In this document: positions 44,963 through 53,594 of the stretch, piece by piece
Layout of the letters: each line of letters begins with the position of its first letter
Numbering within the stretch: position 1 is the stretch's first letter
NCBI GenBank assembly: GCA_002716125.1
Contig: PAZH01000084.1
Span: forward strand, 1 to 64,000
Origin: Rhodospirillaceae bacterium
Lineage (GTDB): Bacteria; Pseudomonadota; Alphaproteobacteria; UBA8366
Length of the DNA: 64,000 nt
Direction of reading: 5' to 3'
Position numbers and translations under genes: made by a program
The notes under the pieces: model-generated
Databases searched by the model: none
What the model was told of the DNA's origin: nothing
What the model saw: only the letters and a program-made list of their open reading frames with translations

Positions 44963-46057
44963 ATGGGTTATGATTTCAGCCGAATGTCCTGCCTGCTGGT
45001 AGAGGACAATAAGTTTATGCGCGGCGTGCTGCGCATTGTGATGGAGTCTTTGGGTGTCCGGAACTATCACTTTGCGGCGGACGGCAAGGAAGCGATCGAG
45101 ATTCTTCAGATACGTTCGGGCACGTTGAAGCAAGCGGGCAGCGGCGGGATCGATTGCGTGATCTCGGATGTCGTGATGCCGGGGATCGACGGCCATCTCT
45201 TGCTCCGATGGATTCGCCGGCACGAGACGTCACCGGACCGCTTTGTGCCCGTCATAATGATCAGTGGTATGGTCGATCATAGATGCCTGACATCCGCCCG
45301 CGACGCCGGGGTTAACGAATTCGTCGCGAAACCGTTCTCGCCGGATATCATTTTCAAGCGCATCCAAAAGATTATCGAAAGCCCGCGGCAGTTCGTTTAC
45401 ACGCCGACGTATTTCGGCCCGGACCGCCGGCGCAGCAAAGGGTTTGTCGAGGAAGACAAACGCAAACTGAAAGAGTCGGATTGCGAAATCGTCTACTCGG
45501 GCAAAGATCCGGGCAAGTTTCGCAAGGACAAGCCGCCGGTCTGGTTGTTCCGGACGCCGAACCGCCTGAAGGAGAAACTCCAGGGCGGCGATTTCGAGTT
45601 CAGTTCCGACGGCGGCCTGGCCGATTCCGATATTCTGGAAGCTGCGAAAACGCAAATCGCCGAGATGGCCGACGATTATTCCGATCGGGTGAAGAAAACG
45701 ATTACCGATCTGGTCGGCGCGCACGAAGAGGCCCAAAACAGTTTCGGTAAAGCCGAGGAGCAGATGAAAGGCGCGATGGAGAAGATCAACATTTTGGCGC
45801 ACGAATTACGCGGCCAGGGTGGCGTCTTCGGATATCCGCTGATCTCGGAATTCGGCAAGTCGCTCTACAACTGCACCAGCAACAGCGCCCGCGTGACCGA
45901 GAATTTGCTCGAGTTCGTCAAGGCGCATATCGACGGTATCACCGCGGTGATCAACGGCAACGTCAAAGGTGACGGCGGACCCGTGGGTAAGGAATTGTTG
46001 TCGAGTTTGGAAGCGGCGAAGAAAAAATACTCGGGCGGACCCGCAAAGGCCGCCTAA
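44963..46057 (+). CDS. Response-regulator REC domain fused to an HPt-like domain
   Basis: 364 aa. Residues 8-125 form a REC domain with LLVEDN, phospho-acceptor Asp69 (CVISDVVMPG) and FVAKPFS. A linker contains YFGPDRRRSKGFV, a motif seen in some alphaproteobacterial regulators, and a coiled-coil. Near residue 280 the segment ILAHELRGQGGVFGYPLIS has the spacing of an HPt phospho-histidine helix (His280). It may relay phosphate to or from a kinase not present here. Its stop nests with that of ftsY (CTAA). Confidence 0.8.
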   Translation: MGYDFSRMSCLLVEDNKFMRGVLRIVMESLGVRNYHFAADGKEAIEILQIRSGTLKQAGSGGIDCVISDVVMPGIDGHLLLRWIRRHETSPDRFVPVIMISGMVDHRCLTSARDAGVNEFVAKPFSPDIIFKRIQKIIESPRQFVYTPTYFGPDRRRSKGFVEEDKRKLKESDCEIVYSGKDPGKFRKDKPPVWLFRTPNRLKEKLQGGDFEFSSDGGLADSDILEAAKTQIAEMADDYSDRVKKTITDLVGAHEEAQNSFGKAEEQMKGAMEKINILAHELRGQGGVFGYPLISEFGKSLYNCTSNSARVTENLLEFVKAHIDGITAVINGNVKGDGGPVGKELLSSLEAAKKKYSGGPAKAA

Positions 46058-46989
46058 GCCGCCGGGCTATCCGCGTCCAATCCCATCAGATTACGCGCGA
46101 AATCGCGTGCGGAGAACGCGCGGAGGTCTTCGATGCCTTCGCCCACGCCGATCGCGCGGACCGGCAAGCCGAATCGATCCGCGAGTGCGACGAGGACGCC
46201 GCCTTTCGCTGTGCCGTCTAGTTTCGTGACCACGAGCCCGGTGATCGACACCATTTCCTTGAACGTTTCGACCTGTGAAATGGCGTTTTGTCCCGTTGTC
46301 GCGTCGAGCACCATCAGCACTTCGTGTGGTGCGGTCGGGTCGAGTTTCGCAATGACTCGCTGAATTTTCTCCAGTTCCGCCATCAAATTGGCCTTGTTGT
46401 GCAATCGTCCGGCCGTATCGATCAAGAGCACGTCGACATTCGATTCGCGGGCTTGCTCAATTGCGTCGTAAATCAGCCCGGAAGGGTCGCTGCCGGTCTC
46501 GCGCGCGACGACGCGGCAACCGGTGCGCTCGCCCCAGACGCCCAATTGTTCGATGGCGGCGGCGCGAAACGTATCGCCGGCGGCCAATAGGACCGAACGA
46601 CCTTCGTCGATCATTTGCTTTGCGAGTTTTCCGATGGTGGTCGTCTTGCCTGTTCCATTCACGCCGACGACCAACACGATATGCGGTGAGCCGCCGTCGA
46701 ATTTCAGCGGCTCCGCGACGGGCTCCAAGATCGCGGCGATATCGTCCGCCAGCAATCCGCGGATCTCGTCCGCCTCGACGTCCCGCTCGATGCGCCGGTC
46801 GGCCAGCTGTCCCGCGAGCCGCGCGGCCGTCGCCGGGCCGAGGTCCGCCGTAATGAGGACATCTTCGAGTTCTTCAATCGCTTCCGCGTCGAGGCGCCGG
46901 CGCGTAAAGACACCGGCGATCCCGTCGACGAGGCGCGACGAGGATTTCGCGAGACCCGACTTAAGCCGAGAAAGCCAGCCACCGCTCAT
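46054..46989 (-). CDS. ftsY: SRP receptor FtsY
   Basis: 311 aa. Amphipathic start SGGWLSRLKSGLAKSSSRLV, N domain, then the G domain with VVGVNGTGKTTTIGKLA (P-loop), LLAAGDTFRAAAIEQL, LIDTAGRLHNKANLM, TKLDGTAKGG and GVGEGIEDLRAF. It docks Ffh–ribosome complexes to the membrane. The start overlaps the mtaB stop (ATGA), giving dapF–mtaB–ftsY as a coupled minus-strand operon. The short A-domain is usual in alphaproteobacteria. Confidence 0.96.
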   Translation of the reverse strand: MSGGWLSRLKSGLAKSSSRLVDGIAGVFTRRRLDAEAIEELEDVLITADLGPATAARLAGQLADRRIERDVEADEIRGLLADDIAAILEPVAEPLKFDGGSPHIVLVVGVNGTGKTTTIGKLAKQMIDEGRSVLLAAGDTFRAAAIEQLGVWGERTGCRVVARETGSDPSGLIYDAIEQARESNVDVLLIDTAGRLHNKANLMAELEKIQRVIAKLDPTAPHEVLMVLDATTGQNAISQVETFKEMVSITGLVVTKLDGTAKGGVLVALADRFGLPVRAIGVGEGIEDLRAFSARDFARNLMGLDADSPAA

Positions 46990-48245
46990 GCGGCATCTCG
47001 CTGTAAGGTGGTCGCTTGAAGTGTGCCGTTCCCGTCGACGCCAGTGACGCGCGCGGCCACGATTGCGCCGGATGCGGCGTCCCCGTCGACGCGGATCGGG
47101 GCAAAATAAGCCGTGCGTCCCAGATTCGGTTTCTCGATCAGGACGTCTTCCGTATGTCCGATGCGGCTTTCGAGATACTGCCGAACCGCGCCGGACCCGG
47201 CGTCGCGCAAGCGTGCGGCCCGCGCCTTCCGGACAGCTTTGTCGACGGGTGGCATCTTCGCCGCCGGTGTGCCGTCGCGCTCGGAATAGGGAAAGACATG
47301 CAGCCAGGTGAGACCGCAATCTTCGATCAGGGCCAAACTATTTTGGAACATCGCCTCGGTTTCCGTCGGAAAGCCGGCGATGAGGTCGGCGCCGAAGACG
47401 ATGTCCGGGCGCAACATCCGCAGTTCTTCGCAGAGATCGACGGCCTCGCGACGGCTGTGCCGCCGTTTCATCCGCTTCAAAATCATGTCGTCGCCCGATT
47501 GCAGGGAGAGATGCAGGTGCGGCATCAGCCGCTCTTCGTCTGCAATAAGCCGTTTCAGATCGTCATCGATCTCGATGCAGTCGATCGAAGAAATCCGCAA
47601 TCGTTGCAATTCGGGTACTTGTGCCAGCAGTCGGCGGATCATTTGTCCAAGACTGGGTTGGCCCGGCAGGTCGCCGCCATAGGATGAGATATCGACACCG
47701 CTCAAGACCGCTTCCGCATATCCGTTTTCGACCAGCTGGCGGACTTGCGCGACGATCTCCCCGATCGGCACCGACCGGCTATTGCCGCGACCGTACGGAA
47801 TGATGCAGAACGTGCAGCGATGATCGCACCCCTGCTGTACTTGCACGAAGGCACGGGCGCGATCTTCAAACCCCTGCAAAAGATGGCCGGCCGTCTCGCG
47901 CACGGACATGATATCGTTGACGAGGACAGGCGCCGCGGAGGCATAGCTTTTCGCTTCCAGCTTTTCGATATTTCCAAGCACGCGGTCGACCTCGGGCATG
48001 GCGGCATAGGCGCCCGGATCGATTTGGGCCGCACAGCCGGTGACGACAATTTCCGCGGCGGGATTGTCTCGCCGGGCGCGCCGGATGGCTTGTCGGGCTT
48101 GTCGTTCCGCCTCTTTCGTCACCGAGCACGTGTTGACCACCACCATGGCTTCGACGCCGCTCTCTGATAGTGCCCCGCGAATCACTTCCGATTCGTAGGC
48201 GTTGAGCCGACAGCCGAAGGTGACGATTTGCGGAGAGCGTTTCAT
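46986..48245 (-). CDS. mtaB: tRNA t6A37 methylthiotransferase MtaB
   Basis: 419 aa radical-SAM methylthiotransferase making ms2t6A37. N-terminal cluster cysteines lie in TFGCRLN, VNTCSVT and VTGCAAQ; the radical SAM motif is GCDHRCTFCIIPYGRG. The C-terminal TRAM-like tail is intact. ATG at 48245 is nested in the dapF stop (TGATG). It is the MtaB, not MiaB or RimO, subfamily by its FGCRLNAYES start. Confidence 0.95.
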   Translation of the reverse strand: MKRSPQIVTFGCRLNAYESEVIRGALSESGVEAMVVVNTCSVTKEAERQARQAIRRARRDNPAAEIVVTGCAAQIDPGAYAAMPEVDRVLGNIEKLEAKSYASAAPVLVNDIMSVRETAGHLLQGFEDRARAFVQVQQGCDHRCTFCIIPYGRGNSRSVPIGEIVAQVRQLVENGYAEAVLSGVDISSYGGDLPGQPSLGQMIRRLLAQVPELQRLRISSIDCIEIDDDLKRLIADEERLMPHLHLSLQSGDDMILKRMKRRHSRREAVDLCEELRMLRPDIVFGADLIAGFPTETEAMFQNSLALIEDCGLTWLHVFPYSERDGTPAAKMPPVDKAVRKARAARLRDAGSGAVRQYLESRIGHTEDVLIEKPNLGRTAYFAPIRVDGDAASGAIVAARVTGVDGNGTLQATTLQRDAA

Positions 48246-49075
48246 CACGCGAGGTTGGATTCGAATGTGCCGAGGAAACTCGTTGCAACAGGACCGGTGA
48301 GGAGAACGTGTCCATCCTCCCGCCAAGTTGCCGAGAGGATCCCGCCGTCAGCGACGATCTCGGCGGATCGTCCGTCGATCAGCCCACGTTGGACGGCCGC
48401 GACAACCACGGCACAAACGCCGCTGCCGCAGGCCAGGGTAACACCGACACCGCGTTCCCAGACGCGCATCCGCATCCGATTGCCGCCGAGCGGCGAGACG
48501 AATTCGACATTCGTGCGTTCCGGAAACAGCGGATGATGTTCGATCGCGGGGCCGTGCGTTTCGATGTCGACCGCTTCCGCGTCGTCGACGAAGAAAACGC
48601 AGTGCGGATTCCCCATACCGACGGCGACCGGTCCGGAAAATCCATCGATCAGGTCGGGCAAATCGTCCGTCTGCATCGCCTTCGAAAGCGGAATGGCTTC
48701 CCAATCCGTGTGGGCCGGCCCCATATCGACGGTGACTTCGCCGTTGGCCGCCCGGTTGGCTTCTAAGACGGTCGCGCGCGTTTCGATCGAAAGCGCGTTG
48801 ACACCGTTCTCCGCCATGACTTTCGATGCGGCACAGCGCGCACCGTTGCCGCAGGCACCCGCTTCGCTGCCGTCCGCGTTATGAAATCGAAAGCGTAGGT
48901 CAGCGCCGTTTTGCGGCGGTTCGATCAAGATGATCTGGTCGCAGCCGATACCGCGGTGGCGGTCGGCGATTGCCGAATACGTGTCTGCGGATAGGTCGAA
49001 CGGATGCGCCCGCAGATCGATAACGACAAAATCGTTCCCTGCGCCATGCATCTTCGTAAAAGGTACCGTCGACAT
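48245..49075 (-). CDS. dapF: Diaminopimelate epimerase
   Basis: 276 aa. It interconverts LL- and meso-DAP. Catalytic cysteines: Cys75 in EAGACGNGARC and a second near residue 219 in LACGSGVCA; the start FTKMHGAGNDFVVID is typical. First gene of the dapF–mtaB–ftsY unit and complements dapD, dapE and asd in the window. Confidence 0.97.
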   Translation of the reverse strand: MSTVPFTKMHGAGNDFVVIDLRAHPFDLSADTYSAIADRHRGIGCDQIILIEPPQNGADLRFRFHNADGSEAGACGNGARCAASKVMAENGVNALSIETRATVLEANRAANGEVTVDMGPAHTDWEAIPLSKAMQTDDLPDLIDGFSGPVAVGMGNPHCVFFVDDAEAVDIETHGPAIEHHPLFPERTNVEFVSPLGGNRMRMRVWERGVGVTLACGSGVCAVVVAAVQRGLIDGRSAEIVADGGILSATWREDGHVLLTGPVATSFLGTFESNLA

Positions 49076-49172
49076 CGCCTTCGCGCTCCGCGCACAATCA
49101 CCGTCATTGTCCGGAACGCCTTATAGGGTGTGGAAGGGCTCGCTGTCTACCGGTTTACAAGAATTCGCAACC

Positions 49173-49565
49173 TTACTCGTCTTCGGAAATCGTCCTCAAG
49201 AGGCTGAGGAATGTCTGACGCAGTTGTGGATCGGGAATTTCATAATAGGCCGCCACCAGATTCTCGCATTCGCGGTCCATGGCGATGGCTGCAATCTCAT
49301 CCGGGGGCTGGTGGGTCGATGCGGAACCCGGTGCGCCGTCGAAAAACCGCTCGACGTCCGTATCCAGGGCAAGGGAAATTTCGTAAAGACGCCCGGCGCC
49401 GATCCGGTTGGTGCCGCTTTCGTATTTTTGGATTTGTTTAAAACTGACGCCGATTTCGTCGCCCAGCACGGTTTGACTCAAACCGAGCTCCCGCCGGCGC
49501 GCGCGTATCATCTGGCCGACATGAGAATCGACTGGATTTGGCTTCCGTTTGTCGTTTCGTGCCAC
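49173..49565 (-). CDS. XRE-family HTH regulator (copy 2)
   Basis: 130 aa. Paralogue of the 37.7-kb regulator: both share VD[ST]HVGQ-x-IR at the N-terminus and an HTH (here LGLSQTVLGDEIGVSFKQIQ then KYESGTNRIGAGRLYEIS) and a C-terminal helix with SLLRTISEDE. I chose GTG at 49565 (MARNDKRKPNPV) because GAGGA is 8 nt upstream; TTG at 49580 is less supported. A GTAGTG-N14-CACTAC repeat lies just upstream. Confidence 0.88.
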   Translation of the reverse strand: MARNDKRKPNPVDSHVGQMIRARRRELGLSQTVLGDEIGVSFKQIQKYESGTNRIGAGRLYEISLALDTDVERFFDGAPGSASTHQPPDEIAAIAMDRECENLVAAYYEIPDPQLRQTFLSLLRTISEDE

Positions 49566-49585
49566 AAGAGGCGTCCTCAATTTAG

Positions 49586-49611
49586 GTAGTGTTCAGAAAC
49601 CTTTGCACTAC
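49586..49611. promoter_or_regulatory. Inverted repeat upstream of XRE copy 2
   Basis: GTAGTG (49586-49591) and CACTAC (49606-49611) form an inverted repeat with 14 bp between, starting 20 bp upstream of the GTG. The extended left half TAGGTAG equals the half-site of the palindrome at 38142-38161, suggesting related operators for related regulators. Confidence 0.5.
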
Positions 49612-49716
49612 TTCTGTTTGTATCATATAAAATTGCGAGCTACCGACAAGTCATGACCGTAAAAATTGCAAACGGCTGCAGGACCTTCCGGGCCCTGTCG
49701 GTGCGCTTTGCGGCGC

Positions 49717-49745
49717 TTGACTTGACTGGCGCGCAGGCGTAAAAG
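49717..49745 (+). promoter_or_regulatory. Candidate promoter for ffh
   Basis: TTGACT (49717-49722) and TAAAAG (49740-49745) are 17 bp apart, about 110 bp before ffh. A second TTGACT overlaps at 49722-49727. Downstream are direct repeats CGCTAATTTC (49749-49758 and 49766-49775) and an 11-bp hairpin. The -10 is weak, so confidence is moderate. Confidence 0.42.
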
Positions 49746-49793
49746 CCCCGCTAATTTCATGGGAACGCTAATTTCCCGGCCCCGAGGGGCTCC

Positions 49794-49821
49794 GCCAGTC
49801 CGCGAGTGTTCGCGCACTGGC
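49794..49821 (+). other. Near-perfect hairpin in the ffh 5' leader
   Basis: GCCAGTCCGCG (49794-49804) pairs with CGCGCACTGGC (49811-49821) with one mismatch and a six-base loop, 37 bp before the ffh ATG. It could be a leader structure controlling ffh, or simply a stable stem. No terminator T-tract follows. Confidence 0.45.
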
Positions 49822-49858
49822 GCCGTTGGCGTTTTCCCGGTTGTGCAGTGTGGAAAAG

Positions 49859-51232
49859 ATGTTCGATACACTGAGTGATCGCCTTGGAGGCATCTTCGAT
49901 AGCCTCACCCGCCGCGGGGTCCTGAAAGAACAGGACGTCGACGAAGCGATGCGCGAAATTCGCGTGGCGTTGCTGGAGGCCGATGTGGCCTTACCGGTCG
50001 TCCGCGATTTCATTGCCAAGGTGAAGCCGGCCGCGCTTGGGCGTGAAGTCTTACGGTCCGTCACACCGGGCCAGATGGTGGTCAAAATCGTCCATGACGA
50101 ATTGGTCGCCATGCTCGGTGATGACGGGGAAGCGGGCATTAGTCTGGCGGCCACGCCGCCGGTTGCCATTCTCCTCGTCGGCCTCCAAGGCTCCGGTAAG
50201 ACGACGTCCGCTGCAAAGTTGGGATTGCGGCTGAAGACGCGGGACAAACAGAAAGTTCTAATGGCGTCGCTCGATGTCTATCGCCCGGCCGCGCAGCAGC
50301 AATTGGCGGTTTTGGGTGAACAGGCCGATGTCGCCACCCTGCCGGTCGTCGACGGCCAGCAACCGGTTGATATTGCGAAACGCGCGATGCAGGCCGGTCG
50401 TCTCGGCGGCTACGATGTGGTCATCCTGGATACCGCCGGCCGCCTGCATGTCGACGAAATGTTGATGGACGAGGTCGCCGCCGTTCGCAGTGTCAGTGAG
50501 CCGCATGAAGTCTTGCTCGTCGCGGACGCGATGACAGGCCAAGACGCGGTGACGGTTGCGGAGAATTTCAACGAGCGTGTGGGCTTGACCGGCATCGTAT
50601 TGACCCGTGTCGACGGCGACGCACGCGGCGGTGCCGCCCTGTCGATGCGGGCCGTTACGGGCTGTCCGATCAAGATGATCGGTGTTGGCGAGAAGCTCGA
50701 CGAATTCGAGCCGTTCCATCCGGACCGGATCGCCAATCGGATTCTTGGCATGGGCGACGTCGTCAGCCTGGTCGAGAAAGTTTCCGAGACGGTCGAGACC
50801 GAAAAGGCGGAAAAACTCGCCAAGAAACTGAAAAAAGGTGAGATGGATCTCGACGACCTCGCCGATCAGTTAGACCAGTTGCAGAAAATGGGCGGTCTCG
50901 GCGGGATCATGGGCATGTTGCCCGGTGTCGCCAAAGCCCAGAAGCAGATGGCCGAAGCGAATATCGACGAGACGATGATCCGCCGCCAGCGCGCGATCAT
51001 CTCCTCGATGACGCGGGACGAACGCAGTCGCCCAAAACTCATTCAGGCGTCCCGCAAACGCCGGATCGCAGCCGGTTCGGGGACGTCGGTACAAGACGTC
51101 AACAAGCTGCTCAAGCAGTTTCAAATGATGAACAAGATGATGAAGAAAGTCGGCAAGATGGGGAACAAGGGCATGATGCGCCACGGTCTTCCCGGTATGC
51201 CGCCCGGCGGTCTCCCGCCGGGTTTCGGTTAG
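49859..51232 (+). CDS. ffh: Signal recognition particle protein Ffh
   Basis: 457 aa. N domain (MFDTLSDRLGGIFDSLTRRG), G domain with LVGLQGSGKTTSAAKLGLRL, LDVYRPAAQQQL, DTAGRLHVDE, TRVDGDARGG and GVGEKLDEFEPF, and a methionine-rich M domain (QMMNKMMKKVGKMGNKGMMR) that binds signal sequences and the 4.5S RNA. ATG at 49859 is the family start. First gene of the ffh–rpsP–rimM–trmD–rplS operon. Confidence 0.97.
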   Translation: MFDTLSDRLGGIFDSLTRRGVLKEQDVDEAMREIRVALLEADVALPVVRDFIAKVKPAALGREVLRSVTPGQMVVKIVHDELVAMLGDDGEAGISLAATPPVAILLVGLQGSGKTTSAAKLGLRLKTRDKQKVLMASLDVYRPAAQQQLAVLGEQADVATLPVVDGQQPVDIAKRAMQAGRLGGYDVVILDTAGRLHVDEMLMDEVAAVRSVSEPHEVLLVADAMTGQDAVTVAENFNERVGLTGIVLTRVDGDARGGAALSMRAVTGCPIKMIGVGEKLDEFEPFHPDRIANRILGMGDVVSLVEKVSETVETEKAEKLAKKLKKGEMDLDDLADQLDQLQKMGGLGGIMGMLPGVAKAQKQMAEANIDETMIRRQRAIISSMTRDERSRPKLIQASRKRRIAAGSGTSVQDVNKLLKQFQMMNKMMKKVGKMGNKGMMRHGLPGMPPGGLPPGFG

Positions 51233-51281
51233 AGAGCCGGCTTTCGTCAAAACGTTTTAACTTAGTTGGAGAAACGACCAG

Positions 51282-51782
51282 ATGTCCTTGAAGATTAGAC
51301 TAGCGCGCGGGGGTGCAAAAAAGCGCCCCTTCTACCGCATCGTTGTCGCTGATTCCCGCATGCCGCGGGACGGCCGGTTCATCGAGCGGGTCGGCACCTA
51401 TAACCCGATGCTTCCCAAGGAGCATCCGGAACGGATCAAATTGAAGACGGAGCGCATTCAGCACTGGCTGTCCGTCGGCGCCCGTCCGTCCGACCGTGTC
51501 GCGCGCTTTCTCGGTACGGCCGACATCATCCCGATGCCGGGTATTCCGGAGCAAACCAAGAAAAACCAGCCGAAGGCGAAGGCGCAGGAGCGCTTGAAGG
51601 AAGCCGAAGAGAAAGCGGCCGCCGCCGCCGAGGAAACCGCCGCTGCGGAAGAAGCACCGGCTGAAGACGAGGCGCCCGCCGAAGAGGCGGCGACCGAAGA
51701 AGCCGCTGCCGAGGAAGCGCCGGCCGAAGAGGCCGCCGCGGAAGACGCCCCGGCTGAAGAAGAAACCAAAGACGAGAGCTAG
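51282..51782 (+). CDS. rpsP: 30S ribosomal protein S16 with long acidic tail
   Basis: 166 aa. The normal S16 core ([20 protein letters not shown] to about residue 85) is followed by a Lys-rich link and then about 60 residues made almost entirely of Ala/Glu/Pro repeats (AEE, APAEE). Typical bacterial S16 has 80-110 residues, so the tail is unusual. The tail is probably disordered and acidic. GGAG lies 8-11 nt before the ATG. Confidence 0.95.
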   Translation: MSLKIRLARGGAKKRPFYRIVVADSRMPRDGRFIERVGTYNPMLPKEHPERIKLKTERIQHWLSVGARPSDRVARFLGTADIIPMPGIPEQTKKNQPKAKAQERLKEAEEKAAAAAEETAAAEEAPAEDEAPAEEAATEEAAAEEAPAEEAAAEDAPAEEETKDES

Positions 51783-51817
51783 GTCAGAGGCGGATTGTGG
51801 CGAAAGAGGCAATCGAT

Positions 51818-52384
51818 ATGTCGAGCCGTAGATTGTGCGTCGGGGTGATCACCGCCCCGCACGGCGTGCGCGGCCAGGTCCGGGTGAAAAGCTTCACCGC
51901 GGAGCCTGAAGACATTGCGGCTTACGCGCCACTAACGGACGCCGGCGGCGCCACCGAGTATCGGCTGCAGTTTGTCGGTAAGGCAAAAGGCGTCTTGCTG
52001 GCCAAGGTCGAAGGTATTGGCGACCGCGACGCCGCGGATGCGCTGCGGGGCGTCGAGCTTTTCGTCGAGCGCGATCTGCTGCCGCAGATCGAGGACAGCG
52101 ATGAGTTCTACTATGCGGACCTCATTGGCCTCGCCGCAAAATTGCCGGACGGATCCAGCTACGGGACCGTCAAGGCGCTGCATGATTACGGTGCCGGCGA
52201 CATGATCGAGTTTGCGTTGAAAGGCAGCGGCGATATCGTCTTGCCGTTCACCAAGGACGTGGTCCCGGAAATCGACTTAGAAGCGGGTTTCGTGACGGTG
52301 GAACCGCCGGAGATGTTCGGCGATCCGGAACCGGCCGCGCCGCCGGAAGCGGAAACCGAAATCGACAGCGAGGGGCGGTCATGA
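51818..52384 (+). CDS. rimM: Ribosome maturation factor RimM
   Basis: 188 aa. The N-terminal RimM domain ([20 protein letters not shown]) and C-terminal PRC-barrel ([15 protein letters not shown] then [17 protein letters not shown]) are present, followed by an acidic, Pro-rich end. ATG at 51818 has AGAGG 8 nt upstream; a GTG at 51797 with similar spacing would add seven residues. Its stop overlaps the trmD start. Confidence 0.93.
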   Translation: MSSRRLCVGVITAPHGVRGQVRVKSFTAEPEDIAAYAPLTDAGGATEYRLQFVGKAKGVLLAKVEGIGDRDAADALRGVELFVERDLLPQIEDSDEFYYADLIGLAAKLPDGSSYGTVKALHDYGAGDMIEFALKGSGDIVLPFTKDVVPEIDLEAGFVTVEPPEMFGDPEPAAPPEAETEIDSEGRS

Positions 52385-53094
52385 ACTGGTCGGCGACAGT
52401 CCTTACGCTTTTCCCGGAGATGTTTCCGGGACTGCTCGGTCACTCCCTGCCGGGTGCCGCCCTCCGGGACGGCAAATGGTCGTTGGAGGCGCGCGATATC
52501 CGGGATCATGCGGTCGACCGGCACCGCAGTGTCGACGACACGCCCTACGGTGGCGGCGCCGGCATGGTAATGCGGGCCGATATCGTCGATGCGGCGCTCG
52601 AGGCGGCGAACACGGCGGGGCGTCCCGAGATCTATCTTTCGCCCCGAGGCCGGCGTCTCGATCAAGCGATGGCCGAAGAGCTGGCGGCGGGCGACGGTGT
52701 TGTCTTGCTTTGCGGCCGATACGAAGGTTTGGACGAACGTGTAATCGAAGCGCGCGGTATGCAGGAAGTCAGCCTTGGCGACTTCGTGCTCTCGGGCGGC
52801 GAGTACGCGGCAATGTCCTTGATCGATGCATGCGTGCGGTTGCTGCCGGGTGTCCTCGGCGCCGCCGAATCGTTAGCTGAAGAAAGTTTTCAAACGGGTC
52901 TTTTGGAGTACCCGCAATATACGCGTCCCGCTGAGTGGCGGGACAGAACGGTGCCCGATGTATTGCTCAGCGGTCACCACGAACGGATTCAACACTGGCG
53001 CCTGACCGAGGCGCAGAGAGTGACCCGCGAACGGCGGGTCGACCTCTGGTCGCGGTACGTCGCTGGACTCAACGAAGCGAGGGTTTCGTCATGA
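52381..53094 (+). CDS. trmD: tRNA (guanine37-N1)-methyltransferase TrmD
   Basis: 237 aa SPOUT-fold enzyme making m1G37. [49 protein letters not shown] and the trefoil-knot segment [21 protein letters not shown] are all clear. Starts inside the rimM stop and ends inside the rplS start (ATGA), so all three are translationally linked. Confidence 0.97.
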   Translation: MNWSATVLTLFPEMFPGLLGHSLPGAALRDGKWSLEARDIRDHAVDRHRSVDDTPYGGGAGMVMRADIVDAALEAANTAGRPEIYLSPRGRRLDQAMAEELAAGDGVVLLCGRYEGLDERVIEARGMQEVSLGDFVLSGGEYAAMSLIDACVRLLPGVLGAAESLAEESFQTGLLEYPQYTRPAEWRDRTVPDVLLSGHHERIQHWRLTEAQRVTRERRVDLWSRYVAGLNEARVSS

Positions 53095-53537
53095 ACATTA
53101 TCGAACAATTAGAAGCCGAACAGGTCGAGAAACTGACGGGTGAACGGCCGGTGCCGGAATTTGGCCCGGGTGACACGTTGCGCGTCAACGTGAAGGTCGT
53201 TGAAGGGACGCGCGAGCGTGTGCAGGCCTTCGAAGGCGTTTGCATTGCCCGGCGGAATTCGGGTGTGAACAGTGCCTTCACGGTGCGTAAGATCAGCTAC
53301 GGTGAAGGCGTCGAACGGGTATTCCCGCTGTACAGCCCGCGGATCGAGTCGATCGACGTTGTCCGTCGCGGCGACGTTCGCCGTGCCAAACTTTACTACC
53401 TGCGTGGTCGCCGCGGTAAGAGCGCGCGGATTGCCGAGAAGACAACCCGCCGGGATGTCGATGTGCCGGTCACGGGCGAGGCGGCACCGGAACCTGTTGT
53501 GGAGCCCGCAGTCGAGGCGCCCGCAAGCGAGGATTGA
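53091..53537 (+). CDS. rplS: 50S ribosomal protein L19
   Basis: 148 aa. Core: [20 protein letters not shown] then [20 protein letters not shown] and [18 protein letters not shown]. The last 30 residues (about 119-148) are an extra Pro/Ala/Val/Glu-rich tail beyond the usual L19. The frame upstream to 52935 is a shadow of trmD; ATG 53091 is nested in the trmD stop. Confidence 0.96.
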   Translation: MNIIEQLEAEQVEKLTGERPVPEFGPGDTLRVNVKVVEGTRERVQAFEGVCIARRNSGVNSAFTVRKISYGEGVERVFPLYSPRIESIDVVRRGDVRRAKLYYLRGRRGKSARIAEKTTRRDVDVPVTGEAAPEPVVEPAVEAPASED

Positions 53538-53594
53538 CCCGGACGCTGCACGAGAAAACTTATAGAGTCTGGCTTTAAGATATAGGGACGGAAA

